NCBI GenBank assembly: GCA_014925825.1
Contig: JACGCK010000009.1
Span: forward strand, 496,001-560,000
Direction: 5' to 3'
DNA: 64,000 bases
Origin: Pholiota molesta
Taxonomy: Eukaryota; Basidiomycota; Agaricomycetes; Agaricales; Strophariaceae
Shown here: in pieces, positions 33,681 to 47,100 of the stretch
How positions within the stretch are numbered: position 1 is the stretch's first letter
How the letters are laid out: every line of letters begins with the position of its first letter
Program-made: the position numbers and the translations under genes
Notes under the pieces: generated by a model
Told to the model about the DNA's origin: nothing
Database searches by the model: none
What the model saw: only the letters and a program-made list of their open reading frames with translations

Positions 33681-36298
33681 AGTCAAAATACACACACTGT
33701 CACTGCTACGGACTCAGATTCTCTGATACATACACTGTCATTTCTACGCACTCTTCATTCTCTTCGAGTGAAAGACAAACATGGATACCACAATATTATA
33801 TTCAATCACATCGGATCTACTCATAGTAAGGACGGGACCTACACATTGATCCATAATTTCATTCCGAGGGGCCGAGGTCCGAGGAAGACCATCGCTATGT
33901 CACTGCGGATGGGATGCACTTCTAAAAACACAACTTCCAGCCGGCCTAGCTTATTGTTGCTCTGATGGCCTATGTATCGACACTCAGCGACAGCTGTAGA
34001 TCTTTGTCCAAAATGACAGAACGCAAACCAGGCGATCTCATCTGATGCATGTCCCCGCAGATGGAAATACATAAGGGTTTTGCAATTTGAGATCAGGTTA
34101 AGATTTTAAACTAGGTAGATATGCATCTGCGCTCATTTGATCGAGCTATGTTAACGCGAGTTGGTTCAGTTGAAAACACGCAGACATCTACTTATATGGA
34201 TACGAGCTTGACGAGGAAACTGGATTATACCGCCATCACCGCCGGTACAGCTGTTTGCCGCATATAGAGCTCTTCGACTCACGACATAGATTTCCCTCGA
34301 AGGTGGAAAGTTATGTACATAGATGGCAATGATGTGTTACTCAATGTATGGGAGGTAGATAGTGATGTATCTCTTGCTCTTGATACTTTCGCCTAGATAA
34401 CAGTCAATTCGAACATCGAACTCGAACAACAGATGCGTGATTCCTAGCATTGCCAAGTTCATTCGCCGAACGGCTGCTGTCATCTGTTGTCGCCCACACA
34501 TAAGCGACCAATCTCCAATAAGACCGGGCGGACGCCCACTATAGCTAATTATTGGAGGAGATAACGGGTCACGGGGAGTCGGAAGCTAGATAAATGCACT
34601 TCTTGCAACAGCGTCGGTGCCTTGGCTAATATCAAGAGATACCTGAGGCCAGAGAGGGCCAGAGATTTGCGGCCTCATTTAGGCACCGAGTCTGCTCATC
34701 GTTGATTAATAAAAACATCTCAGTATGTATTCATTCCCTTCACAGATACGAACTCGAGCGAATATACCAAATGGGCGCAATGGTGTGCAATGGTGTACAA
34801 TGGAAATCTCCTGGCCTGACTGATGAGGCTGTGGCGGATGATTCCTCTTTGTTACTGCGGCCTTTGAGAAACGAGGAATTGGGTCAACGCCCCGTCTACA
34901 ACGGCCACAATCGCCATGATACACGAGAATAGGATATGGTTGCTATCTTTGCATGGATCTATGACTAGGTTAGTCCGTACTTTGAGAACGCGAACATTGG
35001 AAATCCGCCGACGACTGGATAATGGCATTGATATAGTTTGGCTTTAACTATTTTCACATAGAAAAATCAGCAATCGATGGGTCCAATTGGATATTGATTC
35101 GATGCGTACCAATATCCGTTAATCAGGGGTTGAAGGCCGACTTGCCTCCACCTTGTTGAATGTTAATGGATCGCTTACTATGAACACCTGCCGTATCTCA
35201 ACGCGCATTGGATCACTTGGTTCATCCATACCCCATGTATGATGTAGGTGGGGAGAGAGCCGAGACAGAGAGTTGCAATCAGGTGTGCATTGCTGATGGA
35301 TCCCGCCTAGAGATAAAGTCAACAGATACGAGCTTTGCTATTGGTGAATGAGCAACAGTAAGAAAAACATTAGACGCTTGAACAATTGATGATGCCCGTC
35401 GAGTGTGCAGCTTTGACAGCATGATATCTATCAGCGCATCCTTATGCTAGAGGTCGACATTATCTTGCAAATATGTAGCAAGCAAGGTGCCACGACATTA
35501 CGCGACCGGTGATTAGCAGTCGGTGAGCGGAAACGGCGGCAGTCGGTTGTCAGCGTTCAACAGCGACACGTGTGATGGGAAAGCGCCGTACGCGTGCACA
35601 TATGCAGGTGTGCGGATAGTAAGAAAAATACAGCGATTATGACTGGCACCTGTGACATGGTGGGGAGGCATCAATCTACAAAGCCGCTGTGATTGGTGCA
35701 AGGAGAACGCTGAAGCGCAGCTGTGCGCTGATGTTAGAAACAAGCCTTTAGAGTCTGGAAATGTCGTGGAGTTTTGGCCCGGTTTCCGAAAGTTGACAAG
35801 CACAACGGAAACGGGTAAGTCAGTTATTCGTGTAACATAGCTGCGCCCGACAACCTTGGAGTCAAACGGTCGGGAGTCAAGAAATAGCACCTGCGGAGCT
35901 TGGCGCATTGAACAGTTGACGTTGCCAACCCCAGTGGCATGCCACCCAAAGCCATGGATCTGACTCTGCGCTTTTATCAAGCACGGAAAAGAGAGATTGG
36001 TTCAACAGATTGGCGGCAGTAATTTCCAGTGATAACTAGGCCAATGAGAGACGAGCTGGATTGACTTCCAGTGGGATGAATCGGAGGTGCGAGTATCGGA
36101 GGTGCAAGTAGTTAGTGAACAAGAGTCGTCCGGTTGGACGCAGGCGCGGATTGCAGAAGCCGCCCGTTGCCGGCGTAGCGTTACAAGCGTGACATCAACA
36201 GCATCGCACAGTTTGGACTTGAACAACGTCCATTGCCGCTGGGCAATCGCCTTTATATCTTCTTTATTCTGGTTCAATATAGCCCAATCTCTTTCGCG
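33681..36298. other. 2.6-kb intergenic region with no supported gene
   Basis: A 155-codon minus-strand frame (35513-35980) has no recognisable domain and a composition unlike the called genes. Near 34507-34565 an imperfect inverted pair (atctccaataa and ttattggaggagat) brackets a GC-rich stretch; I make nothing of it. The region near 36250 should contain the promoter of the next gene. Confidence 0.45.
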
Positions 36299-37080
36299 AT
36301 GACTGTTAGCAAGATTTAGAGAGGGAGGATGTCTATTTACTCATTATCTTCTTTCTAGGATCTCACATATTGCTACCTGCATATGACGCGCTATGATCTT
36401 CTTGTCCTTGATACAGTTGACACGGTCGAGTACATCGACGGTGTTCTCTCGGATGAAGGTATGCTGCCCATTCATATGCTGAGATCTAATACTTAGTATA
36501 TGTTTCAGAGCTGGACATCCCACTCCATCTAATTCCGCCAAATCCTGATGATTCCGACAGTAAGTGCTAATGGCGCATCTTTTACGGAATATGGTGCTAT
36601 AGCTAATGTTCCGTGAACTTTGCAGTACTACCATCTCAGGTCCATCCTTCATACCCATACGGAAATCCAACACACACGAAACATCCCTCAACAAAGCCCC
36701 GGCCGCCGTATGACCCCGCGTCGCGCGCTTTATTTGAAGATATGGGCTACGCGGGTGGTGGTATCAATGGGAGTCTTCGATGGCGCGACTTAGGCCTGGA
36801 CGACCTTCTTCCTGTCGATGAAGAAAAAGAGGAGGCAAAGAGAGCGCTGCAGGCGCGCAAAATGGCTAGTGGCGCGTCGAATAATAATCCGCAGGCACAC
36901 CAACAACAACATCATCACGTACCGCAAGCACAGCAAAACCAGATGGAGGAAGATGAAGAAGAGGAAGAGGAAGACGAGGATGAAGATGAGGAAAATGACG
37001 AGAACGATACCGCAGACTTTGAAGATGACGAGGAGGAGGAGGAAGAGGAGGGAAGCGAAGTCGAGGAAGAAGGATCATGA
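36299..37080 (+). CDS. Small uncharacterised protein with a highly acidic C-terminal tail
   Basis: The first exon is only ATG ACT; an intron ending at the tttctag before 36361 joins it to DLTYCYLHMTRYDLLVLDTV and EYIDGVLSDE. Two more introns precede SYPYGNPTHTKHPSTKPRPP, ASRALFEDMGYAGGGINGSL and RWRDLGLDDLLPVDEEKEEA. The last 60 residues are almost all Glu and Asp, after a Gln/His-rich patch (QAHQQQHHHVPQAQ). Acidic tails of this kind occur in nuclear and chromatin-associated proteins. I considered anaphase-promoting complex subunit 15, which is also acidic, but the core does not match well enough to claim it. Function unknown. Confidence 0.6.
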
Positions 37081-37477
37081 CAAAGGACTCCCGGAGACAT
37101 GGTTAATTTATCTCGTACTTCTCGTCAGGTAACTATGTAGAATACTAACACTATTTTAACACAAAACCTGGATCATATGTATATGTTCTTCAGGAAAACA
37201 ACTGGCGAAGGTGGCAGTAGGACATTCGTTCAAGGACTGGTTTGAGAATTTTTGTTTCATCGCCGACATCAAATTGCAAAATTTAACAGGGTTTGTGAAG
37301 CACAATCCTTACAGACTTTTAGTGGTTTCAACTTCTAGGACCATGGCATGCGATAGGCTCGCTCAGGGAATCGGAGTGGGACGGCCGTCGCACTAATTTC
37401 CGATGCAAATTGGGTTTACACCAAGTTTACACATAGGTTTCCGCGAAAGTCTATGATACATACATTAAAACTTTTAG
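37081..37477. other. Convergent intergenic region
   Basis: This lies between the 3' ends of the acidic-tail gene and RRP4. No gene or repeat is visible. Confidence 0.5.
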
Positions 37478-38823
37478 TCATTGTGCAGAAGTGACAGAAG
37501 CGACTAAAGCGTCGCCAAAATCCTGCTGCAGTAGATCTTTTGGCCCGGACTCATGCTCTACAGCCCACTCATAGGCCTCCAATAATAGGGCGTCCGTCAG
37601 AGGCACGAAATGCGAGGTCAGCACGCGTATGATGTGCGTTACCCGGGATATAGCACTCCGTGTCGAATAGTCAATATCCTGAAGGATATTTCAGTTGACA
37701 AATCGATCGAATATGAATAGACAAATAGCACTCACATCATTTACGTTGGAATACACAGCTTCTGCGTCGAATCCTTCCTCTCCCTCTTGTTCGTTTTCTT
37801 TTACGTGTTTGCTTACCCATATGTAGCCGTTTAAACCGAGGATAAGATCAACGCCACATGGTAACGTCAAGAAATGGGACTTCAACCGTCGCACTAGAAT
37901 AGGCGGAACCACAACTAATTGGCCATTTCGTAGCTAGTTCCAACCTTATCCGTTCATATTCTGGGATAGTAGATTATCATTCACATACCTTGCCGTACTT
38001 GAGAGAGCGCGTATGAAGCGACATAGCGCCGTCGGAAAAGAAAGCCTGCACTTCGGCAACAAGGAGGTCTCCTTCCTCAAAGAATCCGCGCATCTGCAAT
38101 TCGTCGCTCTCGAGCTTACGGCGCTAGATAAATTGTATGCCAAATACGGTGTCAGTGAGTGACATGCTGGGAATGATGAATATGCGACGGTGCCTACCTG
38201 CACTCCACCAGGTAGATTCACAGAGGATAACATCAGGACCGCATCCTGTCGTGAATTGGCGTCGACCTTCCACCGGCGAGGTTGTACCTGTACGATGTTA
38301 ACGGTGCTCTACCGAACAAGTAAGTCTCGAGCGCTAGTGACCATACCTCCGTTATCCGTCCTACAACAAGATCACCCACTTCCGGGTTATATCTACGCCG
38401 CAAAGTCCCCGTGTTTAGCAGATAACAGGCTGAGAATCTTTATGTCGTTCTTACCGACTTCGAATCGCGCGAACTGACACAAGCTTGTTTACGCGCTCGA
38501 TGGTGCCTGCGACAGATGCGATGACCTCGTCGTTATCCACATACGTCCCATGACCGCTGCCTCACCTCCTAGTCAGACGGGGTACTAGATTTTAGGAATA
38601 TCGAATATTTTCCACACCGCATAAACGCTTGGGAGGACGTCAGCGATTCGCCTGGGCACGTCAGCTTGTTGGGCCCTTGCGCGGCGAAATCTTCGAGTTC
38701 GTCTAAGTCCATGAGATCGTCCTTGACGTCGGGGTGATGCCGTGTAGAGTCATAGCTGGTTTCCGCGAACCGGGAGGGCAAGGAGGTGAAGGAGATCATT
38801 CTGGCGTTGGGAGTGGAGTTCAA
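37478..38823 (-). CDS. RRP4: Exosome complex subunit Rrp4
   Basis: Rrp4 is an RNA-binding cap protein of the 3'-5' exosome in nucleus and cytoplasm. From the start at 38823 ([20 protein letters not shown]) an intron leads to [20 protein letters not shown], the N-terminal exosome domain. The S1 RNA-binding domain follows ([13 protein letters not shown], then [38 protein letters not shown] and [10 protein letters not shown]). The KH domain comes next, with the signature GLNGYIW in [20 protein letters not shown]. The C-terminus ([20 protein letters not shown]) ends at 37478. Several introns separate the domains and all joins I checked are in frame. Length fits the family. Y14 and HP1 lie within 7 kb. 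Confidence 0.92.
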
Positions 38824-40041
38824 GAGAAATTATTGCTGATCGCGTTTGGCACGGCGCGTGATCTTCAGGTTAGGGTTTCCCACACAGCGCGAGTGGCACT
38901 GTGGATCAGATTTTCACCGGAGGCTGGATCGACGCGATCGTCGTGAGCATCTCAGCTCCGGGTAACTCTAAAGTCGAACCTACTGCTCTTCCAAAAGTGC
39001 TCTAGTAAGTCTCGAAATAGTACCTATATCATGCAGACATCGATATTCATTATTCTGAACTGTTCTTCCCACCAACTTCCCACAGCTCATCCACAAATCA
39101 CCTTGAAAATGACAAAGCTCATACTTACATGCAGCCCGTACATGACGGTCATCATAATATAAGAATAAGCATAAATTAATCTCAGATTTGTAGATGAAAG
39201 TAAGTTTGACTCTGGGCTCTACGTTATTGCATTCTCCAGAGAACGCCGGCCAAAGGATTCGTCCATAATTCGCGGGCGGGCAGAAAGGGGTTGAACTTTG
39301 CGAACGATGAATTCTCTCATCTAAACTGAGTTAGCCATCCTTCGAGACCATTTTAATGTGTAAATGGCGTACCATCACACTGCGCAGGACATGTCCGAAA
39401 AGTAAAATATACATTTTGAGTCAGTGCGCGGGCTACCATAACTAAATCTGCTGGGAACGCTCGGAATCATCTGATGCTTAACTCTGAAAGGTACGCATTA
39501 CAATTAAATTTCGGGTAGGAGTGGAGACATGTTACTGGCAGTATTAGGCTAGCTCAGCTGCTGCCAACTGCCATACTTGAACATTATCAAAAGGCTCCTT
39601 GGTAGCTCGTGATCATTTCAATTAGAGTTCCCGGAAACTTCATCAGTAACTTGGCTGTTGCTCTTAGGAGGTAGATCAGAAGAAACCAAAAGAACATAAA
39701 TCCGTTTTTTGAGGGAGTTGTCTGTATACTAGTTCCGGTCATGGTAACGAGATAAGAAGCAACAATAAATAAGACACAAAACTCTAGTAAGGTTTTGGGG
39801 CCAGAAAGAAATACGGAGACAAAATGGTATGCTACATATAAATATTACAGCAATGAATAACTGCCTGATATACACCATGTGTTAAGCAAGCAAATGGAAA
39901 GGGGAGTATGTGGCAATGCTCGAAGTTCAATTCTAACATAACAAGACCCATTGGGTTTTGAGATGATACGCGTCGATGCCAGTGATCCGTCCATTTAGGG
40001 ACGTTAGCCACCAATTCGACGAGCGCTATGACGGCTGTCAA
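38824..40041. other. Intergenic region with no supported gene
   Basis: This contains the RRP4 promoter and the 3' flank of the MYND gene. No domain-bearing frame or repeat is seen. Confidence 0.5.
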
Positions 40042-40777
40042 TTACTTGTAAGAGAGGAAGTAAGCTGATAGCGCGGGAAGGTCGTTCGAGCCAGCGTCCG
40101 AGTAGCCCTGTCGCCTGGACCCGTTAAACTTGAGGACAACGACTGGTCCACACCAGGCCTTCTCAGCAGCTCCGGAGGTGATGTGAAAGATAGAGCGGTT
40201 CACGGGGGTCCCTTTTTGAAGTTGTTGCGGTGCATACCAAAGGTGGAGGGGGAAGCGCAGAGGCTCCCCATTTAGGCCTTCGGTAAGGACCAAAGACGAT
40301 ACTTGGGTGCCTTCGAAGTAAGCGTCAAGAACGGGGATGGGGCACATTCCCTGAGAGGCTTTTGTGGATGGTCGGCAGTCAACAGTGATAATTTTAGGGC
40401 GTTCTGTGAAATGTAGTCGCGTCAGTTCATACGTGATATTGGAAGGTTCCTCTGAGGAGCTGACTGACCATCTTCCGGAGAGAACAGAATAGCGGAAACT
40501 GTGACGAATTGGGGCTCGGCAGGGGTGGAGTGGCTATCATGTTGACGTTGTAAGCACTTGGTGGGCTTTGCGCAGGGATGCATTCTTTCCGGTGACGGGG
40601 CCAGTCCTATATCGACGCTATGGTAAGCAGAGCTACTAATGCCCTACATGGCAGCATACGCACAGAATGAATATGCTCTGGCGAGCAATACCACGCGCTT
40701 TGGCATCGACTGCACCACATGGATGTCGGGCGGCAACAAAGGGTGCACGGGTGGTTGATGAGTGGGACGGCGTGCAT
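40042..40777 (-). CDS. MYND-type zinc finger protein
   Basis: From the start at 40777 the product opens with a MYND-like finger: CTLCCRPTSMWCSRC, then WYCSPEH, and across an intron (40607-40663) DWPRHRKEC. The usual C-x3-C after the tyrosine reads C-S-P-E-H, a Cys-to-His variant that could still bind zinc. Introns at 40499-40557 and 40404-40468 then join to ISAILFSPEDERPKIITVDC. The C-terminal domain contains VLTEGLNGEPLRFPLHLWYA, RSIFHITSGAAEKAWCGPVV and VLKFNGSRRQGYSDAGSNDL. Agaricomycetes have many such MYND proteins of unknown role; MYND fingers generally mediate protein-protein contacts. The stop is at 40042. Confidence 0.75.
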
Positions 40778-42113
40778 TGCGGGTCAATGGGCAAAGAACA
40801 GAGAACGCGAGGAGGTGAGATGAACTTCAGACCATGATTCTTGCTCCTTTAAATGCACCAGACTAAATGTCGGTCCGTGTGTGCGAATTTACTGAAACTT
40901 GGAAAGATCAGGATTCGTTGACCACTTGGGCCAAACGTCGAATCTTGAATCTATTTGAATCACGATGATTGTTTGCGCGATCATTTCTCCAGAAAAGTAA
41001 TTAGTTGCGCGGACAAACTGGGTTCAGGCACCCACTAAGATTGACGGGCCCAAAATAAAGACCCGTCCCAACAAAATCGGGATCAATGAGATAGTCAACA
41101 CATATCGGTTATGTAGCTCAGCAAGCGGATTGTCGGTTTGGTTTATGTACAAAGCGCCTGCATGCCAGGCTCCTGGCTACGGCCACTCTGACAGCTTAGC
41201 GAGACGCGTACTCATCCGGACACGGAGGCCGGGAAGCTGGCGCTGGCGCGCTTGACAATGATGATTTTTCTATGCTTGAAAAAACAACAAACTTCCATGG
41301 TCACAATATCCAATTTGCGCTATAACGAAGGTTCCATTCACTAACCGTAGCCTTTCCTTGTCGCTAAACTATAGCAACTTGGAAAAATAAAAAAGAATGT
41401 GATCGTATCCAAATCCCGCTGCCAGAAATCACGTTTCATGTTGGGGATGTTTGGCGCCGAGAACATCGGCCCCGCTGGCTAAGACTGAAGAAGCTGAAAA
41501 CTGAAGTACTTAGTGAAGAATAATGGCAAATCCCGACGCGATTCCCGTGCGGCATCCTCTCTGCTACCAACCCAAGCCCATACATTCCTTCAACCTATCT
41601 CTTTTGACCTCAGAGCAGCTTCGGAGGACTGATCATCCTGACACTCCAGTTAGTATGTATGCTGCTTACCTCGCTGCTGCACGGGCGGCTGCGCCGACCG
41701 TATACGACATTATCATTTTTATGATATACAGGTTCTCCTTCCGATCCTTTGTTAAATACAAAAATCTTGCTAGATACAGAGGTCATTAGTTATAATAAAT
41801 ACTCCAAAAATACTGGTATATTAAATTGCTATCAAATTTCTTCATTGAGTGCTAGCTTATGTATGGAGTGCGTAGAATAAAAATTGTATTGTACCCGTGT
41901 GCTCCCATACCTGTTAGTAATTACGATCTATGCACATACCACGTCGCGCTATGCACATTCAAGCACTTCTCCAACATTCAGGAGCCTGCCCGGCGGGCCC
42001 GGTCGACACCGGTGCCGACCGGCATCACCAGCTTAGGCGAGCCGAATTCTGTGTGACGAAGTGTGACACCCTCTGTTCAACCACACCTACACTTCCATTA
42101 CAACTTTGCCAAG
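40778..42113. other. Divergent intergenic region with no supported gene
   Basis: Promoters of the MYND gene and of Y14 should lie here. An 88-codon frame at 41523-41789 (MANPDAIPVRHPLCYQPKPI) has no recognisable domain and no clear splice continuation, so I leave it uncalled. Confidence 0.45.
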
Positions 42114-42833
42114 ATGTCCGACGATGAGATGGCCATTGACGATAGTATGTCCTATTTCAGAAATTATGACCAGTACTAATAATTGAATGCACATTTTGAA
42201 AGTTGCGTCCGGAGGCGCCGTAAGAAGGAGAGGCAGAGGCTTCCAAAGGACAGGTAATCCATTTCTACGCGTCTATTGAAGTTTCACTAACGGTGAGTGA
42301 TGCAGGACATCTCGAGGAGGAGCCTGCTGCAGCAGAAATTACGTACGATCGCGTCGAGAGCACGAAGGATGACACTAGGGCTGCACGGTGTACGTCATTC
42401 CAAAGATATGACTTTGATTTACTGACATTATATTCCAGCCGTTGAAGGATGGATTGTCCTAGTAACCAACGTCCACGAAGAAGCCACGGAGGAGGATGTC
42501 CAGGATAAGTTTGCAGAGTTTGGAGAGATTAAGAATCTCCACCTGAATCTTGATCGACGGACGGGTTATGTGAAGGTATGCAGTCGCAATTCTTGATGGA
42601 TTTTCTGGTTTTGACCTTGGTGTCCTTTCCATCTCCAATGTCTTTAGGGTTACGCACTGGTGGAATACGAAACCATGACAGAAGCACAGGCCGCAATCGA
42701 GGGTGCATCAGGTACACCTCTGCTAGAGCAAGTCATTCAATGCGACTACGCCTTCGTCCGACCGCCACCTACCGGACCCAAAAAGGGCAGACCTGCACGC
42801 GGACGTAGCGCCAGCCCCAATCGTCGGAGATAA
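42114..42833 (+). CDS. Exon-junction-complex protein Y14 (RBM8A)
   Basis: Y14 pairs with Mago on spliced mRNA as part of the exon junction complex. The start at 42114 ([10 protein letters not shown]) is followed by short exons ([36 protein letters not shown]). One RRM follows: RNP2 in [18 protein letters not shown] and RNP1 KGYALVEY, with [14 protein letters not shown] between. The C-terminus is Arg/Ser-rich ([18 protein letters not shown]), as in known Y14. The length of about 165 residues fits. Four or five short introns are removed with the frame kept. Confidence 0.92.
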
Positions 42834-43088
42834 TTCTGTAGCCTTTGTAAACGTTTCTCATTATTGCCTGTAAATACACCCCGACACTTCGATGTATTGA
42901 CGCTATACGATTAATTGAATCGTACGTGTTTCCAGAACTTCTTAACCCAAAGTTTAAAAGACTTGTTTGTAATGATTATGTTCGGGCGTTGAAATCTTTT
43001 GAGCTGGCGGAATTTTTTTCGCACGGTATCTCTTTCGCGCCTCACCGCAACGTTGAACAGGCTGTAGCCTTGCCGCCCACCGCACACA

Positions 43089-44102
43089 ATGGCTGGAATC
43101 ACTTCTGTACACTCTGATAGCGAAAGCTCAACCAAGGTCACATCGAAAGCGAAGGACAAGCCTGCGGCGCTGGATAGTGCGGCCGCATCTGGTGATGAAA
43201 GTCAGGAAGAAGACGGCAGCGAATACGAGATTGAGGAGGTTCTCGACGCGAAACGCGGCTTTTTCCCAGATGTATGTCCCTTTTCTGTCGTGGTTATTTG
43301 CGCTTTGATGCTTATGACGCGCTTTGACGCGCCCAGGGACGTATGGGCTACTTCGTTAAATGGAAGGGCTATGACCATTCGGAGAACAGTTGGGTGGATG
43401 AGTTAGATGCTGGGTAAGTTCTGGGACTGTCTACATCTTCTCGGCTTACCATTTGTATAGAAATGCGGTCGATCTCGTGAATGAGTACTGGAGTAAGAAC
43501 CCAGCTAAGAAAAAAGCGGCGGCTCTCCCACCCAAGAAGTCCCCAAAGAAAGCTCGCAAATCAGCAGGAGAAGAGACGTCAGATGCTGACGCTTCTGCCA
43601 CAAGAAAGCGTGCCCGTAAATCGTCAACCAAGAAATCAGGCAACGACGAAGAAGATATGGATGTCGATGAAGCTCCGCCCAAGAAAGCGAGAAAGAGCTC
43701 TACCCAGGTGTCGAAAGTGAAAGCTCGAGCGCCAGAAACACCGGAAGTGGATGAACCAGTGATCGGCAATATGAACGATTACATGCATATGAATAATTGG
43801 GAACCGCTGGTCAAAACCGTGGATACCATCGAGCGCAGGCAGGATGGCGTTTTGTTCGCGTATTTCACATTGTACGTTCTTTGGTTTTGCGAGAAAAACT
43901 GGAGATTTATTCTTATTCTCTTGATCTACAGGACAACTCACGAAGCTGTGATGGAAAAACTGTATATTTGCAAGCAGCGCTTCCCTCAAAAAGTAAGCCC
44001 CGTTGAACGTTCAAACGCTTTATCGACTTACCATTGTCGCAGCTGCTCGATTTCTACGAAAGCAACTTGAGGTGGAGAACCATTGAGGAAGAAGCGCAGT
44101 AA
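43089..44102 (+). CDS. Heterochromatin protein 1 (chromodomain and chromoshadow domain)
   Basis: HP1 binds methylated H3K9 and packs heterochromatin. The acidic N-terminus (MAGITSVHSDSESSTK) leads to the chromodomain: EYEIEEVLDAKRGFFPD, then after an intron GYFVKWKGYDHSENSWVDE. The aromatic cage residues are present (Y in YEIEEVL, W and Y in VKWKGY). A Lys/Ala/Ser-rich hinge follows (KKSPKKARKSAGEETSD). The chromoshadow domain covers NNWEPLVKTVDTIERRQDGV, LFAYFT, HEAVMEKLYICKQRFPQK and LLDFYESNLRWRTIEEEAQ, ending at 44102. It lies 255 bases downstream of Y14 on the same strand. The call is firm. Confidence 0.92.
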
Positions 44103-47100
44103 ATTGCTCTAGGTTTCCCTGATCCTCGATTGAAAGCTCTTTCCGGATCTTATCTTTCCATCTTTCTTGCCAGACTGTTCGGGATGTCGTCTGAGTTGAT
44201 TTCTCCTACGTCTATATTTTTAATCATTTGAACTTTTGTACTTACTTCAGCATTGTTTTCCGATACTCTATATATTTATGCTCCAAAACTTGGGTCTTCG
44301 CACCCTTGACAAACTGACGCTCACACCCGCTGGGCATGACGCGATGACGCGATGAACACATTCAGTTTCTCGCGCCTTGTCTAAACAACAAAAACCAATT
44401 GGAGATTATTCCGTTCATCGTCACGGTAGGTGGTTTGCTTTTCATTCTGAGCTACTGTGCTGACGACCAGCTTGTCGTTTATCAGAACCTTATTACTAGA
44501 CTCCCGTTGCATCAAGCTCTGGACAAATTTCAATCAATCTTGAGTCCCGCCACATTCACACGCACATTCCGTTAAGATATCCTTTTTGTGAACGGCAAGC
44601 TCTGGCAACCCGGAAGGGATTGCGCCAATGTTTACTTCCCGTCATCGTAACGCGACCGTTCCCGTCCTCGTTTCTCACTATCGGCAGCCCGTGCCTGACT
44701 TCCGTGCACGCACAGACACGCACTAGTTGAGGCCCTCCCAAGCCACTTCACCTGCACCTGAATGAAGGGACCGACTATTTCCCGCTATGGTCTCGTCCAC
44801 GCGGGTCGCGCAAGGGACACCCTCGGGCCTCGATTAGGCAGCTATGGCAGTGGCTTCCTCGCTCGCGTGATGCAGACGATCGCCCAAGGGGGACAGAAGG
44901 AATCAAGCTTTCTTGAGTCCGGGATTTTCGTGGATGGCTTGAGGGTCGATGGTGGGGCAGATGCAGGGCACAAAGTTGATTCAGCCTTCGGTCAGACTCG
45001 GCCTACATATGCCATCTAAAACGGGAGCGGGAGCAAAACTGAGTAAAGTGAGCTGCTTGGTTCGGTTACTTGACCTGCAAGACCGATTGGTGATGTCGCC
45101 CATTTATAATTTCCATCAGATATACTTATTGGGCGCTATACCATGCGACGGTATGCGTTGGTCGGCGCAAGCTTGCAGTAGATCTTAATGAAGCTCTCAC
45201 ACCGGATTCAAGGGTTCATGAGGGTTCATGACATGGGTACGTAGTTAAATTTACAGCTTTGACGCTGGCGAAATCTTTTGAGCTTGATGTGCTGCATCAA
45301 TCGCTGCGTCATGACATGGGTATGTTCAACATTAAATAGTCTTCAGCGGCACACTTGATCGGTGCCGCCTGTCGTCTTATTGTTTTCTGTAGAAAAGGGT
45401 CAGTTGAGCCAGGTTAATCCTCACATGGCCTCGGATATCAGGTATCCACAGAGCTTATTTCGTTCCCGTTATATACGGCAAACTTTTCCCTTTTCATTGG
45501 TTTCAGAAAATGAAATTGTACGCATTGCAACGCAGTGGTGTATATTTATCAGGACTTCATGCACACACCACATTTGGATCACTGTGCGAAGTAATCATTA
45601 GCAGGAACCTACTTGTCGTGGCCAATGTTTAGCTGAGCGCGAAGCATTCGCAGTAAGTACAATCTGTCTGAGATAATTAAAATAAGATGCTTTCCGTTAT
45701 CCAGACGTATTCATTCGCGCGAGTTTGTCTCATGTCAAGCTTGATTTATTGGATCAGATGAGCCATGAGCTCTTCATCCCTCTTGACACCCTATTTACGG
45801 AGAGTTTACGTTGTAGAAATTAATAACCGCGTCAACAGGTTGAAGGAACTCATTTTCGCTCCGCCAAAATCATATACTTATGGGAATAGAAGAGAATCAG
45901 TACTCAGTAGCCCTTAGGCGTAGCCTGAGCTACTAATACTCTACGTCATGTTGCTTAATCAAAAGAACAAAGAGGATGGAGATTTAAAGAGAGGTAAAGC
46001 TCATCTGTATGTCTGCAGATATAAGATTAGATAGTCTTTTCGAAGGCGCTGGAGGATCATATGTAAAGGAAGTTTAATTAGCCTCGGATCTCGGGCATAT
46101 GCACACGTCCTTATACAGCTGAGCAAGCTGTATGAATATTTAGAAATATTTTATCAGCCACACAGATCTCCGTGGACGGAATCGACATTACTTACCGTAA
46201 AAGAGGGCGCAAAAATCTACTACTTCTGCGATGAGGACCGGTGAGCCGATGGGTATTGTCAATAGCCCATGGGGAAGCAGCCAAGGAGTAACGGAGATGT
46301 CTAGTGCAATCCACATTAGAAAGAAGCTCCGTCTGGCCAATGTTAGGAGACGAAATGAATGCACCAAAGGGATAGCAGAGGATAGATGGGCTTTGGTCGT
46401 CAGGAGCGCGGATATCGGCTGTGATGGGAACTTCGGGGCATTTCTCACATCAGTGGCATGTAAATGCAGAAGAGACTGTCCGCTATTCGTCCTTAAGAGG
46501 CAAGCTGTAAGTGCTTTAGTAAATCCAAAGCTTAAATTGTGGCTTCTTTAGGATGGTAATGCGTATATCATGTTAATTACTGATTGGAAATGATTTGGAC
46601 AAGGAACGCAATTGTCACGATACCCTTCCAAGTTTAATGCCTGCCCGTGGAGACGCTTCCGCGCTTGTCAGTAAAGAGAGCACTATGTACTCATAAAGCT
46701 TCTAAACTGATCCTAGTACAATTGCACCATATAGCTGGAGCTGCAATATATACTCTGGTGCGGAAAGTATTGACGGGACAAGCGATGCCACTGTTCGGCA
46801 AACACAATCGTCCATCCCAAAATTTCAGGACCTCATAACCATGCTACTGCTATGCAAGAGCGTCCTATTGGTAGGGTTTATCTCAGATTTTACGTTATAT
46901 AAATTATGGTGCAGGCTAAGAATCGACTAAGACTGAGCATGATGAACATCACCGACGGTGTCTCCTGAATTGCTAACATGATTGTTGGTAGCCACGACAG
47001 GCTGCAGCTCCGGGACAGATTACGAGACTGAACCTCAATAGGCACCCAACTTTCTTGGTGGTCCAGGTAGACAATCATGGGCCACACCTGTCGATATGAT

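Noticed and set aside
35513..35980. A 155-codon minus-strand frame in the 33.7-36.3 kb spacer.
   Set aside because: No domain, no clear splice context, and mixed composition; not supportable as a gene.
40400..40620. Apparent frameshift between the MYND finger and the C-terminal domain of the 40042-40777 gene.
   Set aside because: A normal 59-nt GT-AG intron at 40499-40557 joins the two parts in frame and gives a sensible junction (ISAILFSPEDE), so no base loss is needed.
46188..47087. Hydrophobic minus-strand frames that might form a seven-helix membrane protein.
   Set aside because: I could not join them in frame with plausible introns, stops intervene, and no family motif is recognisable.
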